The notes under the pieces were generated by a model that worked only from the letters and a program-made list of their open reading frames with translations, searched no databases and was not told where the DNA came from. From CAYTSA01 sp964440345 (GTDB lineage: Bacteria; Desulfobacterota; Desulfovibrionia; Desulfovibrionales; Desulfovibrionaceae), in NCBI GenBank assembly GCA_964440345.1, contig CAYTSA010000013.1:1-56430 (forward strand): a stretch of 56,430 bases of DNA. The letters are read 5' to 3'. Of the stretch, positions 43,027 to 51,385 are shown piece after piece; the stretch's first letter is position 1; the number at the start of each line of letters is the position of its first letter. The translations under genes and the position numbers were made by a program.

Positions 43027-43896
43027 ATGAGAAATATTTTGAGTGTATTGGCGGCTGCCGGAATTCTGCTTGCAGCTGCGGCAGCCTTTGCCCAGACTGG
43101 TGTTGACGGGACATTGCCTCCTTCACTTCCATCCGGCGACGGGTATGTTCAATATTTCGACACCGGGCACATCAATTGGCAAGAAGGCCGAGCTGTGGCA
43201 ATAGGCATTGGCGCGCCTCCGGCGGCTGCGTCTAACCCCGCTCAAGCCCGGGCCATGGCCGTGCGCGCGGCCACTGTGGTGGCCCGGCGCAACCTGCTGG
43301 AGCTGATCAAGGGCGTTTCCATTGACGCCACAACCACTGTGAACAACTACATGACTGCGGACGATACTGTGGTTTCCCAGGTGCGCGGGTATCTGCAGAA
43401 CACCCGGGTGCTGGACACCGCCTATATGTCTGACGGGTCGGTGGAAGTGACCGTGGGCATTGGCTTACGGGGTGATTTTGCCGATGTCATTATCCCCAAA
43501 ACGACGCCCTTCGGCTCCAAGGAGCCGCCGCAGATCGGGCAGCCCGTAGAAGGGGTCGCTTACACCGGCCTTGTGGTGGACGCCCGGGGACTGGAGGCCA
43601 AGCCGGCCATGACCCCGCGCATAGTGGACGAAGAAGGCGAGGTCATCTACGGCGCGGCCTATGTGGACAGAAAATTCGCCGTGGAACAAGGCATGGCCGG
43701 CTACGCAAAAGACCTGAAAGCCGCCGCCGCCAACGCCCGCGTGGGCGACCGTCCGTATTTGGTCAAGGCGGTTCGGGCCGAGGGTCCGGCCCAGACAGAC
43801 CTGGTCATCAAAACTGAGGACGCCCAGGCCCTGAAAAGCATGTCCGGCACGCTGACGTTCCTTGAGCAGTGCCGGGTGATGATTGTGCTTGATTAA
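43027..43896 (+). CDS. LPP20/FlgT-like exported protein
   Basis: A 289-residue protein starting at ATG 43027 (AGGAGG upstream), with a signal peptide ending AAAFAQTG and no lipobox. The region AARAMAVRAATVVARRNLLELIKGVSIDAT, then the strand pair ending VEVTVGIGL, resembles the LPP20-family/FlgT N-terminal domain, which is found in outer-membrane or flagellar-associated proteins. A second repeat-like part follows, with PYLVKAVRAEGPAQTDLVI. It is first of three tightly spaced envelope genes. Confidence 0.7.
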   Translation: MRNILSVLAAAGILLAAAAAFAQTGVDGTLPPSLPSGDGYVQYFDTGHINWQEGRAVAIGIGAPPAAASNPAQARAMAVRAATVVARRNLLELIKGVSIDATTTVNNYMTADDTVVSQVRGYLQNTRVLDTAYMSDGSVEVTVGIGLRGDFADVIIPKTTPFGSKEPPQIGQPVEGVAYTGLVVDARGLEAKPAMTPRIVDEEGEVIYGAAYVDRKFAVEQGMAGYAKDLKAAAANARVGDRPYLVKAVRAEGPAQTDLVIKTEDAQALKSMSGTLTFLEQCRVMIVLD

Positions 43897-43921
43897 CGCT
43901 GTATAGCAAGGAGAGGGCGGA

Positions 43922-45115
43922 ATGCGCACACGCCTGATATGTATACTGATGATGCTTGCAATGGCCTTGGCCGCGGCGGGCTGTTCCAAGGAGCCGCGCC
44001 AGCCCAGGGCCATGCTGGATACGCCGGAACACCACTATTTGAGCGGCGTAAAGAAGCTGGACCAGGAAAACCTGGCTGCTGCTACCATTGCCTTTAATAA
44101 AGCCCTGGAGCTGAACCCCGAATACGGGCCCGCCTATGGCGGCAAGGCCGTAATCCGGGCCATGCGCGGCGCCAACGAGGACGCTTTAGAGTTCATTGAC
44201 CAGGCCTGGAACTACGCCGAAAGCGAAACCCAGGAACTGCAGGTTGCCAAGGCCGAGATATGGACATTGTCCGCCATGGCGCAAATGAGCGACAAGCATC
44301 CGGAAGTGCTGGAGGACCTGGTTGACGACGCCGAGGACGCCTATGACAAGGGGCTGGACATAGACCCCCGCGACGGCGAGTTGCATTACCGCATGGCCGA
44401 GCTCTATTTGCAGACCCTGCGTTTGGGCCGGTCAGAGGAGCTGTACGCCACGGCCAGCAGCCTGGGCGGGGAGTGGGGCGAGCGGGCAGACGCCCGTTGG
44501 AAGTTCGCCCAGCAAGTGCGCCGGGCCGCGCCACAGACCACTGCAGGAAAGCGCATAGCCCTGCACGAGGCCCTGACCCGGGCAGATATGGCCGCCCTGC
44601 TTATCGAAGAGCTGGACGTGGAGCGGTTTTACGAAGCCACCGCGCGCCAGACGCCCAGCGCGTTTTCCCCGCCGCCCAAGAAAAAGCCTGGATACGAGCA
44701 ACTGGAGGACATGAAGCCCATACAAGCGGGCGACGTTTTAAACCACCCCCTGCAGAACGACATCGCCGCAGTGATAACACATGGCGTGCGCGGGCTTTCC
44801 CTGTATCCGGACGGGACGTTCCGGCCAGACGACCCGGTCACCCGGGCCGAGGCGGCTATGATCTTTGAAGACGTCATCGTCCGAGCGCTGAACGACCCTT
44901 CCCTGGCTACGGCGTATGTGGGGTCTACCAGCCCTTTTCCGGACGTGCGTCCGGACCATGGATTTTTCAACGCTGTGATGGTAACTTCCAGTCGCGGGTT
45001 GTTTGCGCCCAATGCGCGAACCGGCGCCTTCAAGCCCATGCAGCCAGTGGCCGGCGCTGACGCCGTGCTGGCGATAAACCGTTTAAAACGCGAACTGAGG
45101 TTGTTTGCCCAATGA
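43922..45115 (+). CDS. TPR lipoprotein with SLH domain
   Basis: A 397-residue lipoprotein: signal peptide with lipobox ALAAAGCSK (Cys 21). Residues about 40-200 form TPR-type helices (HYLSGVKKLDQENLAAATIAFNKAL; NPEYGPAYGGKAVI). After a linker, residues about 270-390 carry S-layer-homology-like motifs (LSLYPDGTFRPDDPVTRAEAA). SLH domains bind pyruvylated wall polymers in Gram-positives; in this setting they suggest peptidoglycan or polysaccharide contact. It overlaps the next gene by four bases. Confidence 0.75.
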   Translation: MRTRLICILMMLAMALAAAGCSKEPRQPRAMLDTPEHHYLSGVKKLDQENLAAATIAFNKALELNPEYGPAYGGKAVIRAMRGANEDALEFIDQAWNYAESETQELQVAKAEIWTLSAMAQMSDKHPEVLEDLVDDAEDAYDKGLDIDPRDGELHYRMAELYLQTLRLGRSEELYATASSLGGEWGERADARWKFAQQVRRAAPQTTAGKRIALHEALTRADMAALLIEELDVERFYEATARQTPSAFSPPPKKKPGYEQLEDMKPIQAGDVLNHPLQNDIAAVITHGVRGLSLYPDGTFRPDDPVTRAEAAMIFEDVIVRALNDPSLATAYVGSTSPFPDVRPDHGFFNAVMVTSSRGLFAPNARTGAFKPMQPVAGADAVLAINRLKRELRLFAQ

Positions 45116-46020
45116 GCAAGCAAGGTATAACGTCTGTGTTCGCGGCTGTCCTGTGTGTGTGGGCGGCCGCGTCGTTTGCGGCCGTTGTGGTGGAGGCTGA
45201 CTGGCCCATGCCAGAGCAGAACGCCACTGAGCCGCGAGAGCGCAAAGCTGCCGTAGTGCAGCGCGGCATAGCCATGGCTGTTGCGCAAAAGGCTTTTGAT
45301 ATGTTGCCGGATGCTGTATCGCAGACGCGCCGGGAGCTGCTGGCGGAAATGCTGCGTCTGCGGGCCGGTGAATTCGTTCATGGCTACACGGAACAGGGAG
45401 AAATCGACACGCCGCAGGGCCAAGCCTTACGGTTGAGCGTCGACGTGAACAAGCGCGGCCTGAAGCGGACCCTGACGTCCATGGGGCTGATGCGCAAGGA
45501 CGCCTTGCCTACGCCCTACCAACTGCAGTTGGACGGTCCGGACGCAGCGTGGGGAATCATCGGCCGGCTGCAATTACTGACTGGAGTCGAGCCGGCGGCC
45601 GGAGCTGATTTACGAGTCGAACTCACTAAAAGCGAGGACATGTGGCGGGGCAAACTGACGCAGTCCGACGCTACGTCTCTGCTGGCTGCGCAGGTGGGAG
45701 AAAACCTGGAGTCCGTGTGGTGGGACCTGTGGTCCAGGTATTTCACAGAATCATCAGCCCAGGCGGACAGCGCCGCCGGCCTTGAGCTGGTCATGCAGGG
45801 CTGGTATACGGCGGACGGGGTGCAGGCTTTTGACGCCATGCTGCGCAGCTGGGAAAATCTGATGGACGACGCGGAACTGGCCTCCGTAACATTGGAGGCG
45901 GCTACGCTGACCGCCCGGTGGCGCGTGTACGGCGCCCGGGTAGCGGCGCTGCAAAGCCGGCTGGCCGGCTATGTGAAAGACCGGGGGCTGACGTATGAGC
46001 TGGCGGAGGCTTCGGAATAG
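45112..46020 (+). CDS. Unknown exported protein of the envelope operon
   Basis: A 302-residue protein starting at ATG 45112 inside the previous stop (ATGA), with a signal peptide (AASFAAVVV). A helical region EPRERKAAVVQRGIAMAVAQKAFDMLPDAVSQTRR is followed by a mixed alpha/beta domain with two halves of similar layout. No enzyme motif is seen. The 43.0-46.0 kb genes are clearly one transcription unit, so this probably acts with the lipoprotein and LPP20-like protein in the envelope. Confidence 0.65.
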   Translation: MSKQGITSVFAAVLCVWAAASFAAVVVEADWPMPEQNATEPRERKAAVVQRGIAMAVAQKAFDMLPDAVSQTRRELLAEMLRLRAGEFVHGYTEQGEIDTPQGQALRLSVDVNKRGLKRTLTSMGLMRKDALPTPYQLQLDGPDAAWGIIGRLQLLTGVEPAAGADLRVELTKSEDMWRGKLTQSDATSLLAAQVGENLESVWWDLWSRYFTESSAQADSAAGLELVMQGWYTADGVQAFDAMLRSWENLMDDAELASVTLEAATLTARWRVYGARVAALQSRLAGYVKDRGLTYELAEASE

Positions 46021-46053
46021 TTTTTTGCAATGTATACAAGCAAAGGATGATAT

Positions 46054-46263
46054 ATGAAAATGATGCTTGTTGTCTTGTCTATTGTTATGCTGTCCTGGGC
46101 GCATGTGTCCGCAGACACCAACCTGAGCGTCTGCATCTATTCAATAGACAGCAACGGCGATGACGTTGTCAGTTACGCTGAATTCAATGAATCCATTCCC
46201 GATCCCGACAAAACATTTTTTTCTGCTGCGGATGAGGACGCAGACGAAACGCTGACTCACTAG
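46054..46263 (+). CDS. Small secreted EF-hand protein, amber codon in the second loop
   Basis: A 69-residue exported protein with a signal peptide (SWAHVSADTN) and one full EF-hand loop, DSNGDDVVSYAE, with calcium ligands at positions 1, 3, 5, 9 and 12. A second loop starts DEDADETLTH and is then cut by TAG at 46261-46263, loop position 11. Directly after it the frame goes on with E-R-E-E-Y-K-E-S-N-G..., where the Glu is exactly the position-12 ligand, to a stop 17 codons later. It is thus a nonsense-truncated or read-through EF-hand protein. Confidence 0.75.
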   Translation: MKMMLVVLSIVMLSWAHVSADTNLSVCIYSIDSNGDDVVSYAEFNESIPDPDKTFFSAADEDADETLTH

Positions 46264-46432
46264 GAAAGGGAAGAGTACAAGGAAAGCAATGGCATACCCG
46301 ACAGCCATGGGTAGCAGGCTATTAAAAATCCACGATGGCTGCGTTGCTTCAAATAGTTCAACCTTTCGTATATTACAACTATACGTCGAACTTTAACTTT
46401 TCTTGCGTCTGGCGCTCGTGTTTTTGAACAGT

Positions 46433-46618
46433 TCAGGAAAGATAGCCCAGGGTTTTCAAGCGCTGCAGTATGGCGTTGTTGTCCTCGCCGCCGCCCAGAC
46501 GGGCAGCCTCGCGCTCCAGTACGGTTCGGGCAAAATCTGCCGCAGATTCGTAGCCGGCGGTTTTGGCCAGTTTTTGTAAGGTCTCGTACAAGGATTGATC
46601 GATTTCTATGGCGGGCAT
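46433..46618 (-). CDS. Small RHH-like protein
   Basis: A 61-residue protein, ATG 46618 with AAGGAGCCGCC. MPAIEIDQSLYETLQKLAKTAG... and SAADFARTVLEREAARL has the strand-helix-helix pattern of ribbon-helix-helix (CopG/MetJ-like) proteins, and the ending AILQRLKTLGYLS is a frequent tail in proteins of this group. Its DNA target is unknown. No toxin gene is adjacent. Confidence 0.55.
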   Translation of the reverse strand: MPAIEIDQSLYETLQKLAKTAGYESAADFARTVLEREAARLGGGEDNNAILQRLKTLGYLS

Positions 46619-46660
46619 GGCGGCTCCTTTGTGGAGCTGGACCATACATTTCTGCGCACA

Positions 46661-46702
46661 AAAAGAAAAGGCGCAGCAGGGAGTATTTCTTCCGCCGCGC
46701 CT
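46661..46702 (-). terminator. Rho-independent terminator of the solute-binding protein gene
   Basis: On the minus strand AGGCGCGGC (46702-46694) pairs with GCTGCGCCT (46677-46669) with one G-U/mismatch, followed by TTTCTTTTT. It ends the transcript of the binding protein and separates it from the small RHH-like gene. Confidence 0.7.
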
Positions 46703-46726
46703 GTGTCTTTCTCTGGCAAAGATTTT

Positions 46727-47464
46727 TTATTTCAAGTAGTTATCCCGAATTTTTTGCCATGTCCCGTCAGCCTTGATTTCGTCAAAAGCAGCTTGCCACT
46801 TGTTAACTATAGCGTCGTCGGTCTGCTTGGAAAAGGCCACGTACAGGTGGGCTTCCTTAATGGTGTACGCTTCTTCCAGTTCAGCCGGGTCCACGCCTTC
46901 GTTCTTTGCCACCATGATGCCGTCGATGTCGCCGGCCACCCACAGGTCGATGCGGCCGCCGAGCAGTTTTTTCAGGTTGGCTGTGTCGTCAGTGGCGGAG
47001 TCCAGGTTGGTGAAGCCTTCCTTTTTCAGCGTCTGTTCTTTGGCGTCGTCTGTGTACGTACCTATGGCGCTGACCTTTTTGGCGTCCTCCATGCTGTTGA
47101 TGCTGACGCCAGCGCCTTTTTTCTTATAGAAGACCCATTTTTTGGCGGCCAGAGGACCGACCCATTTGAACATGTTTTCCCGCTGCTCAGTGCGGGTGGT
47201 GGAGAAAAGAGCCACGTTGGGCTCTTCCTGGACCAGCTTGTAGCCGCGAGCCCAAGGCATGACCTGGATATCGCTTTTCATGCCAGTGCGGTTCATGATT
47301 TCCTGGACGATCTCCGTGGCCATGCCAGTCACTTTGCCGGCGTCCGTGCCATCTTCAGTGTAGTTAAGGGGCGGGGATATCTCCGTGATAACTTGTATGT
47401 TTGCAGCTGCGGCAGAGCCGCAGAAAAGACAGACCATAGCCAGCATTGTCCAAATGCGAACCAT
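46727..47464 (-). CDS. Periplasmic solute-binding protein (SBP family 3)
   Basis: A 245-residue secreted protein (signal peptide ending AAAANIQ). The opening ITEISPPLNYTEDG and VTGMATEIVQEIMNRTGMKSDIQVMPWARGY are the extracellular solute-binding family 3 / amino-acid-like fold, of the kind also used as stand-alone sensors. No permease or ATPase is adjacent, but the chemoreceptor gene is divergent 350 bases away, so it may present a ligand to that receptor. Confidence 0.85.
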   Translation of the reverse strand: MVRIWTMLAMVCLFCGSAAAANIQVITEISPPLNYTEDGTDAGKVTGMATEIVQEIMNRTGMKSDIQVMPWARGYKLVQEEPNVALFSTTRTEQRENMFKWVGPLAAKKWVFYKKKGAGVSINSMEDAKKVSAIGTYTDDAKEQTLKKEGFTNLDSATDDTANLKKLLGGRIDLWVAGDIDGIMVAKNEGVDPAELEEAYTIKEAHLYVAFSKQTDDAIVNKWQAAFDEIKADGTWQKIRDNYLK

Positions 47465-47810
47465 ACTTTCTCCTTTTTGTGACAGAATTGTAGAAAGTGC
47501 AACATCTTTAGCCGATTATAGAAATTATGTATACGGTTCATATCCTCTTGTGTGCATGGCGTTTGAGTGAAAGCTGTGTGTTGTCTATGAAGATACGGCG
47601 CCGATTTAGTGATGCGTATGGAACAGAGCGATATCTTTATGTGAATTTCAGAAGGTTGAGGATTTTTTACCGTTTTGACGCGCAAGTGTCACGGGATTGT
47701 GACGCTGTTGGGAGAAGCTCACGTCATTTCAAAAATATAATTTACGCCAACGCCATCGCGCTTCGGCGGGGCCGCCATTTTTTTGGGTCCCCCGCGGCAA
47801 GGAGAACCTC
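47465..47810. other. Divergent promoter region with a dyad
   Basis: No gene is called between the binding protein (minus) and the chemoreceptor (plus). A perfect dyad GTCAC-N6-GTGAC lies at 47688-47703, about 110 bases before the chemoreceptor start, and could be an operator. The GGAGAACC site before 47811 is clear. Confidence 0.4.
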
Positions 47811-49463
47811 ATGAAGTTTGCCCAGTCCATCCAGGTCAAGTTAACCATTATCCTCGTTATTGCCATCACTGCCACCCTGGCCGGTTTCGGCATTTACGAC
47901 TACATGAACATCAAGAAGAACCTCTCTGCCGAGTTGCAGGACTCTTCGCAGATGATTGCCAACCGCTTGGCTTTGAACCTGCTCAACCCCATGTGGAATT
48001 TCAAGGAAGACGAGGCTCAGGCCGTCATTGCCTCTGAAATGGCGCTGAAGACTGTATTTGCTGTGGCCGCCTGGGAAGAGAGAGGCAAGAAGATGTTCAT
48101 GGGCCGCATGCGCGACGCCAATTGGGAAGTTGTCAAATGGGAAGACCCCCAATTAAAAAACGCTATTACCGCTTCCGCCGACATTATGCGCGGCGACAAG
48201 GCTATAGGCGCCGTGGACGTATTTCTGAGTCCACGGTTCATGCAACAGGAGCTGCAATCCTCGCTCATCAGTTTGGCGGTGAAGATTTTGTTGATGGACC
48301 TCATTATTGTGGGCATCTTGTATTTGGTCATCCGGTCCATGCTCATTCGGCCCATTTACCAGATCAAGAACTACTCTGCAGCGGTCAGCGGCGGGGACCT
48401 CTCTTGCAAGGCCATAGACGCCAAAATGGCTGGCGAGCTGGATGAATTGAAAAATTCCATCGAACAAATGGTCTGCAACTTGAATGAAACCATCGAAACA
48501 GTGAAAGCCAAGGAGGCGGCGGCTGAAGATTCCGCCCGGCGGGCTGAAGAAGCCCTGCAGACCGCGGAAGAGGAACGGTTGCGGGCAGATTCCGCCCGGC
48601 GCGAGGGCCTGTTGGACGCTGCGCAGCAGCTGGAAGGCATCGTGCAGTCCATCTCTTCGGCCACAGAGGAATTATCTGTCCAAGTCGGCGAAGTGTCCGC
48701 CGGCGCCGAGCGACAGCAAGAACGGGCCTCCATCACAGCCGTGTCCATGGGCCAGATGAACGAAGCCGTGCTGGACGTGGCTAAGAACGCCGGCGAGACA
48801 GCCCAGCAGGCTGACGAAACACGGACCATGGCCGACGAAGGCTCTGACGTTGTGCGTCAAGTTGTTGATATCATTGCTGACGTTGACCGCATGGCCAAAG
48901 ACCTGCAGGAGAACATGGCCGGCCTGGGCAACCAGGCGGAGTCCATTGGCCAGATTCTCACCGTGATTGACGATATTGCCGATCAGACCAACCTGCTGGC
49001 CCTGAACGCAGCCATTGAAGCAGCCCGGGCGGGTGAAGCCGGACGCGGCTTTGCTGTGGTGGCCGACGAAGTCCGTAAACTCGCAGAGAAAACAATGTCC
49101 GCCACCAAGGAAGTAAGTTCCGCCATTATTGGCATACAGGAGCGGGTGGGCAAGGCGGTGTCCTCCACAGAAGAAGCCGGCAAGCGCGTGGGCACAGCCA
49201 CAGAAATGGCTGACAAATCAGGAGAAGCTCTTTCAAAAATCGTCACTCTGGTTGGTCGGACCACGTCACAGATTGCATCCATAGCAGCCGCTGCGGAAGA
49301 ACAGTCCGCCACCAGCGACGAGATCACTACAGCCTTTGATGAAGTGCGCAACATCGCCGACACCACGGCGGACGGCATGCGGCTTTCTTCTGAAGCCATC
49401 AACGAATTGGCTGAACTTACCAGCCAGCTGAGCCGCATTGTGGAAAAGCTGAAGGAAGATTAG
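47811..49463 (+). CDS. Methyl-accepting chemotaxis protein
   Basis: Transmembrane chemoreceptor, 550 residues. Helix 1 (about 11-31) and helix 2 (about 152-175) flank a periplasmic sensor of about 120 residues; a HAMP domain follows (MLIRPIYQIKNY), then a coiled-coil signalling region. The hairpin tip DQTNLLALNAAIEAARAG and RGFAVVADEVRKLAEK is the CheA/CheW contact. It ends in KLKED without a CheR-tethering pentapeptide. Its stop codon TAG is formed by the first bases of MITE-like copy D. A binding-protein gene is divergent upstream. Confidence 0.94.
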   Translation: MKFAQSIQVKLTIILVIAITATLAGFGIYDYMNIKKNLSAELQDSSQMIANRLALNLLNPMWNFKEDEAQAVIASEMALKTVFAVAAWEERGKKMFMGRMRDANWEVVKWEDPQLKNAITASADIMRGDKAIGAVDVFLSPRFMQQELQSSLISLAVKILLMDLIIVGILYLVIRSMLIRPIYQIKNYSAAVSGGDLSCKAIDAKMAGELDELKNSIEQMVCNLNETIETVKAKEAAAEDSARRAEEALQTAEEERLRADSARREGLLDAAQQLEGIVQSISSATEELSVQVGEVSAGAERQQERASITAVSMGQMNEAVLDVAKNAGETAQQADETRTMADEGSDVVRQVVDIIADVDRMAKDLQENMAGLGNQAESIGQILTVIDDIADQTNLLALNAAIEAARAGEAGRGFAVVADEVRKLAEKTMSATKEVSSAIIGIQERVGKAVSSTEEAGKRVGTATEMADKSGEALSKIVTLVGRTTSQIASIAAAAEEQSATSDEITTAFDEVRNIADTTADGMRLSSEAINELAELTSQLSRIVEKLKED

Positions 49464-49611
49464 CGCATTTTCGTGTTGGGATAACTCGCTTTTCTGAAAC
49501 AATTTTTAATTGTTTCAGGAAAATGCATGTTTCTGAGAGCACAGAATAGTTCACATTTTGTTGCTCCAAGTAATAAGAGCCACTCAACAGGTTCAATGGT
49601 AAAATGCTCTA
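49460..49611 (-). repeat. MITE-like palindromic element, copy D (152 bp, enlarged)
   Basis: Read on the minus strand it starts TAGAGCATTTTACCATTGA and ends ATGCGCTAA, with the shared internal CTGAAACAAT hairpin; about 45 bases extra lie between the left arm and the hairpin. The outer end overlaps the last codons of the chemoreceptor gene and supplies its stop. It sits between convergent genes. Confidence 0.78.
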
Positions 49612-49625
49612 CAGACGGTTGGACC

Positions 49626-50429
49626 TCAGCTGGCCATGAGCCGCACGTACAGGTCGCCTTTGAAAGGGCCTATGCGTTTGCCCAGCCGCTTCAGCCGGAT
49701 GGGCCGGCCGATGATGAAGTCGTTGGGCAATGTTACTTCCACAGATGTGGGCTTGCCGGACAAGCCCAGGCTTACCTGGAGCCTGATGGTCGCTCCGGGC
49801 CTCAGGCTCGTGGGGGGCAGCCTAATGGTGGTTTCCTCGTCCATCTGGCTGCGCAGCAACCGTTTTATCCCCCTCCACAAACCGCCAGAAAGGTCAATAT
49901 TCATGACCTTTTCGCCCCACTCAAAGCGAAGCTTGCGCTTAACCGGCTTGGCCGGGGGTGAACTTTTACCGCGCTTAATCTGGCTGTAGATGTCCTCGAA
50001 AACCTGACGGGCAAAAGGGTCTTTTAAAATATCCTGGAGCACTTCGTCCTTGGTGGGCCGTCGGGACTTGGAAATACTCTCTCTGCTGGAGGCGGTTGCA
50101 CCTGGCTTGGCGTGTGTTTTCGCGCGGCTGGCGCCGCTTTGGCCGGGCCGGGCCGCGGAACCGTCCTCTTTGCCAGACCGAGCTTGCTTGTTGCTGGTTT
50201 TTTCCGCGCGGGGTTGTTTTTCGCCTGCTTGCGGCCTTGCTTTTTCCAGGTGGTTCTTCAAGGTGACATAGGCTTCGTTGACTCTTTGGAATTGCCGGGC
50301 AGCGTGAGGGTTGTCCTGGTTCAGGTCTGGGTGCAGCTGAAAGGCCAAAGACCGGAAGCCTTTTTTGACATCCTCCAGGCTGGCGCCTTCCTTGACCCGG
50401 AGTACCCGGTAGCATTCCCTCACGTCCAC
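49626..50429 (-). CDS. J-domain (DnaJ-like) protein
   Basis: Co-chaperone-type protein of 267 residues. The N-terminal J domain (CYRVLRVKEGASLEDVKKGFR, QLHPDLN with the HPD motif) stimulates DnaK. After a long, low-complexity charged linker (about 70-150), the C-terminal part (about 170-267) has GEKVMNIDLSGGLWRGIKRL and a small beta domain that is not the DnaJ substrate domain. No zinc-finger region. It starts at GTG 50429, three bases after ykgJ-like stop, and ends the acpS-led run. Confidence 0.75.
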   Translation of the reverse strand: MDVRECYRVLRVKEGASLEDVKKGFRSLAFQLHPDLNQDNPHAARQFQRVNEAYVTLKNHLEKARPQAGEKQPRAEKTSNKQARSGKEDGSAARPGQSGASRAKTHAKPGATASSRESISKSRRPTKDEVLQDILKDPFARQVFEDIYSQIKRGKSSPPAKPVKRKLRFEWGEKVMNIDLSGGLWRGIKRLLRSQMDEETTIRLPPTSLRPGATIRLQVSLGLSGKPTSVEVTLPNDFIIGRPIRLKRLGKRIGPFKGDLYVRLMAS

Positions 50430-50432
50430 GGT

Positions 50433-50927
50433 TTACTCCGTTGTTGCGCCGCCGGCGGGCGGCTTGGCTGTATCTTCCGGCCATAGGGCGCGTCCAGTTT
50501 CGTTGCTTTGTTCATCCCGCAGCCCATGCTGCTGCAGATACGCCCGGCCCTGGCGTACGAAGGCGGCGTGGCCTGCCTCCCGAACCAGGCCGGGACAGGC
50601 GTCCAGGGCCATCTCCCAGCTGTCGGCGTCCACCAGGTTGCCTCGAAAAAACGGCCAAGCCCGGCATACTTTGGGCTTGGCCTCGTGCACGGCGCAGCCA
50701 TTCTCAGAAAGGAAGACGCAGCCCTCCTTTGTGGAGCGCAGCATGGCCTTGCCGTTGCGGCGTTCACCGTACTGCTGTAAGAGCTCTTCTTCAGTTACGC
50801 CCAGATGGCTGGCCAGCCGGGCCCGGTCCGCAGCGTCCATGACGATGCCGCCCTGGCCGCGGCAGCATTCGCCGCACATTTGGCAGACAAAGGCCGCTTG
50901 GGCGGTCGTATTCTGTGTGGCCGTCAC
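50433..50927 (-). CDS. YkgJ-family cysteine-cluster protein
   Basis: Zinc- or iron-cluster protein of about 164 residues with the family's CxxCGxCC motif (VCQMCGECCRG) near the start and further cysteines in EGCVFLSENGCAVHEAKPKVCRAWPFF. The function is unproven; related proteins bind Fe-S or zinc. GTG 50927, in a GTGA overlap with the preceding stop, is the likely start; ATG 50960 is possible but lies within the CoA-binding gene. Confidence 0.8.
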   Translation of the reverse strand: MTATQNTTAQAAFVCQMCGECCRGQGGIVMDAADRARLASHLGVTEEELLQQYGERRNGKAMLRSTKEGCVFLSENGCAVHEAKPKVCRAWPFFRGNLVDADSWEMALDACPGLVREAGHAAFVRQGRAYLQQHGLRDEQSNETGRALWPEDTAKPPAGGATTE

Positions 50928-51337
50928 GGTAGCAACCTCGCGTGCTCTACTTTCAAGCATTTGTTTTCCACCACTATGACGCCGGCGTCTTCCAGCAATG
51001 TTCTCGCCTCTGGGCTGGCTATGCCTTGCTGCATCCAGAAGCAGCGGGGCAAAGAAGCAAGCTGCAGCACCTCCCGGGCGTGGCCTGCACAGTGCTGGGG
51101 CGCGCGAAATACGTCCACAATGTCTACGGCAAAGGGGATGTCAGCCAGTTGCGCGTAGGTTGTCAATCCCCATACATTCTGACGCATTGGGTGAACCGGG
51201 ACCACAGTGTAGCCGGCCTGCACAAGGTAGCGGCCCACCATGTCCACAGGCTGGCCTGCTTTGTCCTTGGCGCCCAGGACAGCGATGGTCTTTGCCTGCG
51301 CCAGCAGTGTTTTCATGTCAATGTCGTTGGAGAGCAT
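50924..51337 (-). CDS. CoA-binding domain protein (YccU-like)
   Basis: A 137-residue stand-alone Rossmann CoA-binding domain. TIAVLGAKDKAGQPVDMVGRYLVQAGYTVVPVHPMRQ and IVDVFRAPQHC are typical of the YccU/YhcE family, whose role is unknown though CoA binding is expected. The ending overlaps the next gene. ATG 51337 or 51316 could be the start. Confidence 0.85.
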   Translation of the reverse strand: MLSNDIDMKTLLAQAKTIAVLGAKDKAGQPVDMVGRYLVQAGYTVVPVHPMRQNVWGLTTYAQLADIPFAVDIVDVFRAPQHCAGHAREVLQLASLPRCFWMQQGIASPEARTLLEDAGVIVVENKCLKVEHARLLP

Positions 51338-51385
51338 GCGGCTAAGTATACATGGCTCTGCGCAGCATGAAAAGAGGCTGAATGA

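Noticed and set aside
47527..47814. 95-codon open frame upstream of the chemoreceptor
   Set aside because: It overlaps the promoter and ribosome site region of the chemoreceptor and shows no family features.
9295..49502. Short peptide MFQxxxLSQxExAL seen in three places
   Set aside because: It is only the translation of the right arm of the palindromic element, not a gene family; copy C does not encode it.
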